A stretch of DNA of 13,438 nt from Bacteroidales bacterium M3 (lineage in GTDB: Bacteria > Bacteroidota > Bacteroidia > Bacteroidales > Muribaculaceae), in assembly GCA_001689445.1 (NCBI GenBank), contig LUJN01000041.1, positions 1-13,438 of the forward strand, in the 5' to 3' direction. A program made the translations under genes and the position numbers. Positions 8,038 to 13,406 of this stretch are shown here, in pieces; position 1 is the stretch's first letter, and each line of letters begins with the position of its first letter. A model generated the notes under the pieces. It made no database searches and had not been told where the DNA came from. It worked only from the letters and a program-made list of their open reading frames with translations.

Positions 8038-8071
8038 TTTGGCCGACTATGGGAAATTTTCGCTATATTTG
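8038..8071 (+). promoter_or_regulatory. Promoter for the GH53 gene
   Basis: TTTG at 8038-8041 and TATATTTG at 8064-8071 match the Bacteroidetes -33 and -7 elements, with a 22-base spacer, slightly longer than the 20 seen at the gldE promoter. The -7 box ends 41 bases before the ATG at 8113. Confidence 0.55.
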
Positions 8072-8112
8072 TGGAATCCTATATAAGACACTGACTAAAC
8101 TGTATTATAGCC

Positions 8113-9357
8113 ATGAGAAAAATCCTGATTCTGCTTGCGGCGTTGATTGCGCTGCCTGTTTTTGCCGCCAAACATTGGGTGGGCGGCGACATATCCCTGT
8201 TGCCCGAGTATGAGAAAGCTGGTGCCAAGTACAAGACCCACGAGGGTAAGCCGATAGCCGACCTGCTGCCATTCCTCCACGACGAGGGGATGAACGCCAT
8301 GCGTGTGCGTCTTTTTGTCGACCCCGACAAGTACACGGGAGCCGATAAGGACCCGAACACCTGTCAGACACTCGAGTATATCATCCCCCTGTGCAAGCGC
8401 ATAAAGGATGACGGGTTTGCCCTGATGCTCGACTTCCACTACTCCGACACGTGGGCCGACCCGGCAAAGCAGTGGACTCCCGTCGACTGGGCGGGGCTCT
8501 CCGACGAGGAGCTGTACAAGAAGATATACGATTACACCTCCGAGACCCTCGCCACGCTGCGCGGGGAGGGGATTGTGCCCGACTTCATACAGCCCGGCAA
8601 CGAGATAAGCTACGGTATGCTGTGGGGGCCTTACGGCACGAAAAATCCCAAAAAGACATTCATGGGCAGCAATGCCAACTGGGACCGTCTCGGGCATCTG
8701 TTGAAGGAGGCTATCCGCGCCTGCCGCGAGCAGTGTCCCGACGCGAAGATTGTGATACACACCGAGCGTACAGCCGACGTGGCGGTGCAGAACAATTTCT
8801 ACGACCGTATGCGCTCGCTCGGCATCGACTACGATATAATAGGGTTGAGCTACTATCCCTACTTTCACGGCGACATGTCGGTGCTCGACAAGGCGCTGAC
8901 GAGCCTTGAGGGGCGTTACCTCGACAAGCAGATAATGATTGTGGAGACCGGCTACTCCTATAAGTGGGAGGTGCCGGGCACCGACCACGACCTGAGCGGC
9001 AAGTGGCCCTACAGCGACGCCGGCCAGGATGCGTTTGCCCGCGACCTCGTGGCGTGCCTTGAGGCCCATAGCGCGGTGACGGGGCTGTTCTGGTGGTGGA
9101 TGGAGTATAACGCCTACAACACCAAGCTCTCGGGATGGTACAACGCCCCTCTCTTTGACAGCACGACGGGCCGCGCCTGCTCGGCACTGAAGACCATATG
9201 CTCATTTGCCGACAGCAACGCCGCCCTCGGTGACATCCTCTACACCCCCGCCGCCCCCGGCGACGACACATGGCACGACCTCCAGGGTCGCCCCGTCACC
9301 CACCCCACCAAGGGCGGCATATACATCCACAACGGCCAAAAGGTCTTCGTGCCCTGA
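8113..9357 (+). CDS. Exported GH53 endo-beta-1,4-galactanase (arabinogalactan endo-galactosidase)
   Basis: The predicted 414-residue glycoside hydrolase family 53 enzyme cleaves beta-1,4-galactan side chains of pectin (type I arabinogalactan). A signal peptide covers residues 1-19 (ILILLAALIALPVFAA) with no lipobox cysteine. The TIM-barrel motifs are clear: GGDISLLP (24-31), MRVRLF (63-68), MLDFHYSDTWADP (105-117), IQPGNEISYGMLWG (159-172, acid/base Glu164), IGLSYYPYFHG (243-253) and IMIVETGYSY (274-283, nucleophile Glu278). FWWWMEYN lies near 326-333. After the catalytic domain a roughly 40-residue tail reads WHDLQGRPVTHP and GGIYIHNGQKVFV, like a shortened type IX-style ending. It has its own promoter and stands alone: no SusC/SusD, galactosidase or regulator adjoins it, so it is an isolated galactan gene rather than part of a visible utilisation locus. 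Confidence 0.94.
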   Translation: MRKILILLAALIALPVFAAKHWVGGDISLLPEYEKAGAKYKTHEGKPIADLLPFLHDEGMNAMRVRLFVDPDKYTGADKDPNTCQTLEYIIPLCKRIKDDGFALMLDFHYSDTWADPAKQWTPVDWAGLSDEELYKKIYDYTSETLATLRGEGIVPDFIQPGNEISYGMLWGPYGTKNPKKTFMGSNANWDRLGHLLKEAIRACREQCPDAKIVIHTERTADVAVQNNFYDRMRSLGIDYDIIGLSYYPYFHGDMSVLDKALTSLEGRYLDKQIMIVETGYSYKWEVPGTDHDLSGKWPYSDAGQDAFARDLVACLEAHSAVTGLFWWWMEYNAYNTKLSGWYNAPLFDSTTGRACSALKTICSFADSNAALGDILYTPAAPGDDTWHDLQGRPVTHPTKGGIYIHNGQKVFVP

Positions 9358-9392
9358 TCGTGTGCGGAGGGCGTTTCAGAACTCCCGAATTG

Positions 9393-9416
9393 TAGGGCTG
9401 CACCATGGTACAGCCG
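9393..9416. repeat. CCATGG-centred palindrome, left copy
   Basis: The core GGCTGCACCATGGTACAGCC is a 20-base palindrome with one mismatch pair. The 24-base segment is repeated in inverted orientation at 9460-9483 with one difference. Confidence 0.75.
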
Positions 9417-9459
9417 AAACACGCACAAATGGCAACCATCTGATTTACATGCATAAACG

Positions 9460-9483
9460 CGGCTGCACCATGGTGCAGCCCTA
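9460..9483. repeat. CCATGG-centred palindrome, right copy
   Basis: The core GGCTGCACCATGGTGCAGCC (9461-9480) is a perfect 20-base palindrome. With its flanks it is the inverted copy of 9393-9416, 43 bases away, so each copy can fold alone or the two can pair with each other. Confidence 0.78.
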
Positions 9484-9499
9484 TTGTTGGTCAATCATT

Positions 9500-9519
9500 C
9501 GACCCTCGCAGAGGGTCAA
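9500..9519. repeat. Left 20-base inverted repeat of the palindrome block
   Basis: CGACCCTCGCAGAGGGTCAA is the exact reverse complement of 9734-9753. Its inner part (9501-9517) is itself a hairpin with 7-base arms and a 3-base loop. Confidence 0.8.
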
Positions 9520-9528
9520 CCTGTGTAG

Positions 9529-9574
9529 CCCCATATTGTCAAAGGCGATAGCCAAGACAATATGGGGTTTTATG
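9529..9574 (+). terminator. Likely terminator downstream of the GH53 gene
   Basis: Perfect 12-base arms CCCCATATTGTC (9529-9540) and GACAATATGGGG (9556-9567) enclose a 15-base loop, and TTTTAT follows directly. This is the only hairpin in the gap with a T run. It is 172 bases past the GH53 stop. Confidence 0.6.
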
Positions 9575-9585
9575 GTTTCACAATA

Positions 9586-9658
9586 ATGAGCCTCGTAGAG
9601 TGTCAACGGGTATTCTATCAAACGGCAGTGTTACCTGTTCACCCTCTACGAGGCTGAT
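9586..9658. repeat. Imperfect inverted repeat related to the 20-base repeats
   Basis: Arms at 9586-9607 and 9637-9658 pair over 22 bases with three mismatches. Each arm contains CCTCGTAGAGKGT, a diverged form of the CCTCGCAGAGGGT core of the 20-base repeats at 9500 and 9734, so the block holds four related copies. Confidence 0.65.
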
Positions 9659-9675
9659 AAATTGGATGTTTCACC

Positions 9676-9727
9676 TATCCCCGCATAGCCGCCGGCGCGG
9701 GCACGCGCCGGCGGCTATGCGGGGATA
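9676..9727. repeat. Perfect 24-base GC-rich hairpin
   Basis: The arms at 9676-9699 and 9704-9727 are exact reverse complements over 24 bases with a 4-base GGCA loop. They include the GC-only core GCCGCCGGCGCG. No T tract follows on either strand. It may block transcription from both convergent genes (inference). Confidence 0.82.
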
Positions 9728-9733
9728 CACAAA

Positions 9734-9753
9734 TTGACCCTCTGCGAGGGTCG
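9734..9753. repeat. Right 20-base inverted repeat of the palindrome block
   Basis: TTGACCCTCTGCGAGGGTCG is the exact reverse complement of 9500-9519. It ends three bases before the stop codon of the phosphopantetheinyl transferase gene, so it would form the first hairpin in that operon's 3' end. Confidence 0.8.
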
Positions 9754-9756
9754 TTA

Positions 9757-10308
9757 TCAACCCTGTGGGGTGGCGATGGCGACGGTGGCGTCGCCGTGGA
9801 GGAGGAATGTGATGGCATAGCGGCGGCCACGGGCGGTGGCTGTCGTCGCGTCGGTCATTTCCACTTCCGGGAGGGTCATGTCGGGGTGTCCTGCGGCCTT
9901 GAATACAGCCTCCTTGGCTGTCCATGCCTCCAACAGGTGGGGCAGGGTGATGTAGCGGGATAGTTCGTTTGCCGTTAGGAACTTGGTGGCGACGCGGAGC
10001 AGCTGGCGGCGCGGGAACTCGATGTCTATGCCGACAGGGCTGTCAGAGACGGCGAGGGCTATGAGGTCGCGGGCATGGGACAGGGATATGCAGGTGCCGG
10101 GCAGCGGCACTGCGGGTGCACCATACCGGTCATGCAGCAGCCCGACGCCGAGGACGTGGCGCACGATGGCGCGTCCGGCGAGTATCTCGCGGCGTCGGCT
10201 GTCGGCGCGAGCTTTCATCGCGGCGGCGCGGGCGCTGTCGTCGGCATAGGGGATGACATCCTCCATGCGCTCGACAATGACGGTGATATTGCCGACTTGC
10301 TGTCTCAT
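9757..10308 (-). CDS. 4'-phosphopantetheinyl transferase superfamily protein
   Basis: The predicted 183-residue cytoplasmic enzyme would move the phosphopantetheine arm of coenzyme A onto a serine of a carrier protein. The magnesium-binding motif GIDIE (93-97, Asp95 and Glu97) and WTAKEAVFKA (129-138, with Glu133 and Lys137) are both present, with SLSHAR (75-80) just before, as in Sfp/HetI-type members. At 183 residues it is shorter than Sfp (about 224) but normal for Bacteroidetes forms next to gldD. The ATG at 10308 overlaps the gldD stop as ATGA, so it is the third gene of the gldE-gldD operon and probably translationally coupled. The target carrier protein is unknown; fatty-acid ACP is likeliest, as no polyketide or peptide synthetase is visible. 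Confidence 0.9.
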   Translation of the reverse strand: MRQQVGNITVIVERMEDVIPYADDSARAAAMKARADSRRREILAGRAIVRHVLGVGLLHDRYGAPAVPLPGTCISLSHARDLIALAVSDSPVGIDIEFPRRQLLRVATKFLTANELSRYITLPHLLEAWTAKEAVFKAAGHPDMTLPEVEMTDATTATARGRRYAITFLLHGDATVAIATPQG

Positions 10309-10928
10309 CGGCGGCGCAGGTGGGTGACGGTGTGCACGATGTCGCGGCTCACGGCGTCGAGCACGGGACGGATGGAGTCGGATGCCGACGTGCTGTTGGC
10401 AAAATACAACGCACCGGTGAGAACGAATGTCGCCGAGTCGGTGGCGAGAAATTGCACGGGGGTGACTCGTGCCTCGGGGGTGACAAGTATCGTCGCGTCT
10501 ACTCCCGCAGGGGTGGCGAGGCGGCTTATCTCGGTGGAGAGCGAGCCGGCGTTGAGGCTCATGCGCTCGACGCGGTTGTCTATCACCGCCGTGGCTGTCG
10601 CTGCGGTGACGGGGGTATAGGTGCAGTAGAGCGTGGCACCGTAGCGCGGATAGGAGATATTGATTTTGTCGGTCGCCGTGCTGTCGCGGTCGTCGCCGCG
10701 TGTGACGGTCGCCCCGCTGTTCACCTCCATCACCACGGGCAGGCGGTCGATAGCCGTGTAGGTCGTGTCATAAGGGAGGACGCGGGGATAGGCCGTTGGG
10801 CGTGGCACGGCGACATCTCGCGGATTGCCGTCACACTCGGTGAGGGCAAAGGAGAACCCGATTGCCGCTATCCACACGGGGAGCATCGCGGCAAGGGAGG
10901 TGATGACGGGGTGGCGTCGGCGTGTCAT
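10305..10928 (-). CDS. gldD: Gliding motility-type lipoprotein GldD
   Basis: The predicted 207-residue envelope protein has a hydrophobic N-terminal segment (about residues 8-29) ending at LTEC (Cys32), then the proline-rich 'PRPTAYPRVLPYDTTY' stretch (42-57) typical of GldD. INISYPRYGATLYCTY (89-104) and ILVTPEARVTPVQFLATDSATFVLTGALYF (147-176) match the conserved centre of the family. GldD is needed with GldE for gliding in Flavobacterium, but the pair is also widespread in non-gliding Bacteroidales, where its role is unclear. The start at 10928 is chosen because it forms an ATGA overlap with the gldE stop; an in-frame ATG at 11033 would bury 105 bases in gldE and hide the signal peptide. 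Glu at the -1 position of the lipobox is unusual, so lipidation is uncertain. Confidence 0.88.
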   Translation of the reverse strand: MTRRRHPVITSLAAMLPVWIAAIGFSFALTECDGNPRDVAVPRPTAYPRVLPYDTTYTAIDRLPVVMEVNSGATVTRGDDRDSTATDKINISYPRYGATLYCTYTPVTAATATAVIDNRVERMSLNAGSLSTEISRLATPAGVDATILVTPEARVTPVQFLATDSATFVLTGALYFANSTSASDSIRPVLDAVSRDIVHTVTHLRRR

Positions 10929-12334
10929 GACTTTGCGGCGGTTGGCGTGGTGGGCTGCTGCACGTCGGGCATCACCTTGACGCGGACGCTCGCGATGCGG
11001 TGTTTCTCGATGTCGAGCACGAGGAAGCGGCAACGTCCGTAGACGATGCTCTCCTTCTCCTTGGGGAAATCACCCTTGATGGCGAGCAGCATACCGGCGA
11101 GGGTCTCGCAGTCCTCGGCGACGGGCATGTAGTCCTCCTCGTCAAGGCCCGTGATCTTGAAGAAGTCGTTGAGCAGGGTTTTTCCCTCAAATATGTAGGT
11201 GTCGTCGGGCAGACGCTTGTAGTTGGCCTCCTCGTCGTCATACTCGTCGTTGATGTCGCCCACAATCTCCTCCAGCACATCCTCCATGGTGACAAGCCCC
11301 TGCGTGCCGCCAAACTCGTCGATGACGATGGCGAGGTGTATCTTCATGCGGCGGAAATCCTCGAGCAGGTCGTCAATCATGCGCGACTCGGGGACAAAGT
11401 ATGGCTCGCGCAGCAGCGACTGCCACTTGAAGCCGTCGAGCGGCTTGCCGATGTAGGGGAGCAGGTCGCGGCTGTAGAGCACGCCCTTGATATTGTCTTG
11501 CGTCTCCTCGTAGACCGGCATACGCGAATACCCCTTGTCGAGCACGAGGGCCATCACCTCGTCAAAGTCGGCGGTGATGTCTATGTCCACGATATCGACT
11601 CGCGGGGTCATTATCTCGGAGGCGGTTGTGTCGCCAAATTTCAGTATCCCCTCAAGCATCTCCTTGTCGTCGGGGGTCTTGAGGTCGGTTATCTCAAGGG
11701 CCTGGCTCAGCTCGTCGGTCGAGATGTTTTCCGCTTTCTTGGTGACAACGCGGTTGACGATGGTAGAGCTATGGACGAGCACCGACGACAGGGGACGGAA
11801 TACGGCGACAGCCGCACGCAGGCCGCCCGTGGCCATTGCCGCCCATTGTGCCGTGTAGGTGCGGGCATAGAGTTTGGGGACAATCTCGCCGAAAAGTAGG
11901 ATGATGAACGTGAGGATGACGGTGTAGAACAGGAAACTGAGCACCTCCGACCCGGCGTGAAACTGGAATATCTGGGAAAAGGCAAAGTTACACAGCACGA
12001 CAATCGTCACGTTGACGAGGTTGTTGGTGATGAGTATCGTGGCGAGCAGCCGCTCCGGCATGGCGAGCAGTTCCCTCACCTTAGCGCCTTTCGGCCCCTG
12101 GTCGAGGTCCTCGCATTGCGCGGGCGTCAGCGAGAAGTAGGCAATCTCGCTGCCCGAGACAAATCCCGAAATTATAAGGGCAATCACGGCAAATATCAGT
12201 GCCACAAGGCTGCCCGCCGTGGGGGCGTTGACCGTCAGCAGGTCATTGATTGAGGCCAAAATCATTCCCGTCATGGGGGAAGTGGCCGGCAAAGGGTCTA
12301 TATCCAAAACAAATGGTGTTAGTTTTACAATCAT
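10925..12334 (-). CDS. gldE: GldE, CNNM/CorC-like membrane protein
   Basis: The predicted 469-residue inner-membrane protein has the family order: a CNNM (DUF21) membrane domain (segments near 42-60, 95-118, 130-150 and 165-187, with SGSEIAYFSL and FGEIVPKLYA), a CBS pair (about 238-360, with IMTPRVDIVDID, GYSRMPVYEE and IVIDEFGGTQGLVTMEDVLEEIVGD) and a C-terminal CorC/HlyC domain (about 372-455, ending RCRFLVLDIEKHRIASVRV). Relatives move Mg2+ or other cations; GldE itself is tied genetically to GldD in Flavobacterium gliding. It heads a coupled operon with gldD and a phosphopantetheinyl transferase. A strong -33/-7 promoter lies 54 bases upstream. The start at 12334 gives a short N-terminal extension with PFVLDIDPLP; a start at 12274 (MTGMIL) is less likely, as the extension looks conserved in style. 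Confidence 0.92.
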   Translation of the reverse strand: MIVKLTPFVLDIDPLPATSPMTGMILASINDLLTVNAPTAGSLVALIFAVIALIISGFVSGSEIAYFSLTPAQCEDLDQGPKGAKVRELLAMPERLLATILITNNLVNVTIVVLCNFAFSQIFQFHAGSEVLSFLFYTVILTFIILLFGEIVPKLYARTYTAQWAAMATGGLRAAVAVFRPLSSVLVHSSTIVNRVVTKKAENISTDELSQALEITDLKTPDDKEMLEGILKFGDTTASEIMTPRVDIVDIDITADFDEVMALVLDKGYSRMPVYEETQDNIKGVLYSRDLLPYIGKPLDGFKWQSLLREPYFVPESRMIDDLLEDFRRMKIHLAIVIDEFGGTQGLVTMEDVLEEIVGDINDEYDDEEANYKRLPDDTYIFEGKTLLNDFFKITGLDEEDYMPVAEDCETLAGMLLAIKGDFPKEKESIVYGRCRFLVLDIEKHRIASVRVKVMPDVQQPTTPTAAKS

Positions 12335-12387
12335 GCGCCGCCGGCTTGCATCCCGTCACGGCACAAGGAGGACTCCCATCCACGCCG

Positions 12388-12419
12388 CAAATTTAGCATT
12401 AATTTATTACCCGTGCAAA
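12388..12419 (-). promoter_or_regulatory. Consensus Bacteroidetes promoter for the gldE operon
   Basis: The minus strand reads TTTG (12419-12416), exactly 20 bases, then TAAATTTG (12395-12388): full matches to both -33 and -7 elements. The -7 box ends 53 bases before the gldE ATG at 12334. It is the best promoter match in the window. Confidence 0.72.
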
Positions 12420-12530
12420 TCATGTTGGGAATCACACGATTTGGTGTCCGCTTCATTGCGATTGTTTGGTTTAATTTGATATAATAAGGAGGTACAGAAC
12501 CTGAGGTGGTTGCAAAACTCAAAAATTTCG

Positions 12531-12547
12531 ACCTAATGCTGTTCACT
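12531..12547. repeat. 17-base direct repeat, copy upstream of ahpC
   Basis: ACCTAATGCTGTTCACT is identical to 13329-13345 and in the same orientation. Both copies continue into an AAGG, one after an extra T. Confidence 0.72.
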
Positions 12548-12731
12548 AAGGACCATGTTGAGGTCAAGATCAACTAAGGTCTACGAGGGTCTAAAAGGGG
12601 ACATTCCTTCTGCGGTTTAACGTCCGTTACGGTATCTTGGGGATTATTGGGGACAGGCGGATAAACCTGCATGGGGAGGGGGATGTTTATATTGGACTTA
12701 AAGTTATTAACCCAAAAACAAGACAAGAACA

Positions 12732-13298
12732 ATGGAAACAATCATCAACACCCATATCCCCGAATTTAAGGTACAGGCCTACCACAACGGCGAGTTCAAG
12801 ACCGTCACCGACAAGGACGTGCTTGGCAAGTGGGCAATATTTTTCTTCTACCCCGCCGATTTCACCTTTGTGTGCCCGACCGAGCTTGAGGATATGGCCG
12901 ACAAATACGAGGAGTTCAAGAAACTCGGCGTCGAGGTCTACTCCGTGAGCACCGACTCCCACTTTGTCCACAAGGCATGGCACGATGCATCCGACAGCAT
13001 CAAGAAGATACAGTACCCGATGCTCGCCGACCCGACAGGGCTGTTGAGCCGCGCATTCGGCGTGATGATCGAGGAGGACGGCATGGCCTACCGCGGCACA
13101 TTCGTCTCCAACCCCGAGGGCCTTATCAAGCTCGTCGAGATACAGGACAACAGCATAGGCCGCAACGCCGAGGAGCTGCTGCGCAAGGTCGAGGCCGCAC
13201 AGTTTGTCGCCTCACATGACGGCGAGGTGTGCCCCGCCAAGTGGAAGCAGGGACAGGCCACGCTGAAGCCCAGCATCGACCTCGTCGGGAAGATATAA
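12732..13298 (+). CDS. ahpC: Alkyl hydroperoxide reductase subunit C (typical 2-Cys peroxiredoxin)
   Basis: The predicted 188-residue cytoplasmic peroxidase reduces hydrogen peroxide and organic hydroperoxides. The peroxidatic cysteine is Cys48 in FYPADFTFVCPTEL (39-52, with Thr45 placed to help it), and the resolving cysteine is Cys167 in EVCPAKWKQG near the C-terminus. Length and motifs fit the AhpC group of typical 2-Cys enzymes, which act as obligate dimers and often decamers. The usual partner is the flavoprotein AhpF; it is not found in the 140 bases after the stop, which hold only repeats, so ahpF is either further off or replaced by another reductase. The ATG at 12732 gives the standard N-terminus (METIINTHIPEF). 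No clear -33/-7 promoter is seen, only a weak TATATTGG at 12688-12695, so expression may need an activator (inference). Confidence 0.96.
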   Translation: METIINTHIPEFKVQAYHNGEFKTVTDKDVLGKWAIFFFYPADFTFVCPTELEDMADKYEEFKKLGVEVYSVSTDSHFVHKAWHDASDSIKKIQYPMLADPTGLLSRAFGVMIEEDGMAYRGTFVSNPEGLIKLVEIQDNSIGRNAEELLRKVEAAQFVASHDGEVCPAKWKQGQATLKPSIDLVGKI

Positions 13299-13328
13299 TC
13301 CCCGCAGTTACACTACAGTAGGGTCGCA

Positions 13329-13345
13329 ACCTAATGCTGTTCACT
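13329..13345. repeat. 17-base direct repeat, copy downstream of ahpC
   Basis: Identical to 12531-12547 (ACCTAATGCTGTTCACT), beginning 31 bases after the ahpC stop. The two copies lie 798 bases apart, start to start, with ahpC between them. Confidence 0.72.
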
Positions 13346-13359
13346 TAAGGTGAGGGAGA

Positions 13360-13406
13360 GGGGCGAAGCCCCTACATATGTGCAACCCCACGCATCGCGT
13401 GGGGTT
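13360..13406. repeat. Two small GC-rich hairpins after ahpC
   Basis: GGGGCGAAGCCCC (13360-13372, 5-base arms, GAA loop) is followed by a hairpin with perfect 10-base arms AACCCCACGC and GCGTGGGGTT (13384-13393 and 13397-13406). No T tract follows. They may be REP-like or end the ahpC transcript. Confidence 0.6.

Larger units (their letters stand above)
9358..9756. other. Convergent intergenic gap filled with palindromes
   Basis: This 399-base gap lies between the ends of the GH53 gene (plus) and the phosphopantetheinyl transferase gene (minus). I see no credible gene in it. It holds two CCATGG-centred palindromes (9393-9416, 9460-9483) and a 254-base block bounded by 20-base inverted repeats with three further hairpins inside. 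Each is listed separately. Confidence 0.8.
12335..12731. other. Divergent intergenic region between gldE and ahpC
   Basis: This 397-base gap holds the gldE promoter (12388-12419), one copy of the 17-base direct repeat (12531-12547) and a GGTCTACGAGGGTCT segment (12578-12592) that resembles half of the 9500-9519 repeat. An AAGGAGG at 12487-12493 has no start codon at a usable distance. For ahpC, only a 7-of-8 match to the -7 box (TATATTGG, 12688-12695) is seen. I find no credible gene. Confidence 0.65.

Noticed and set aside
8095..9069. 324-codon open frame antisense to the GH53 gene
   Set aside because: The sense strand has all GH53 catalytic motifs and a promoter; the antisense product has no recognisable domain.
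9206..9586. 126-codon plus-strand frame running from the GH53 end into the palindrome region
   Set aside because: It starts out of frame inside GH53, is Pro/Thr-rich there, and continues through the palindromes without conserved pattern.
9500..9753. CRISPR array or attachment site as an explanation of the repeats
   Set aside because: The units are inverted and of differing sequence, not direct repeats with equal spacers, and no integrase or cas gene is nearby.
10929..11033. Longer gldD reading from an ATG at 11033
   Set aside because: The extension is Arg/His-rich, overlaps gldE in another frame, and would place the signal peptide internally; the ATGA start at 10928 is better.
12487..12493. 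AAGGAGG as a ribosome-binding site for a hidden small gene
   Set aside because: No ATG, GTG or TTG with a continuing frame lies at a suitable distance, and Bacteroidetes seldom use strong Shine-Dalgarno sites.
12331..12573. 80-codon minus-strand open frame in the gldE-ahpC gap
   Set aside because: It runs through the gldE promoter and the 17-base repeat, has no domain or usable upstream signal, and overlaps the gldE start.
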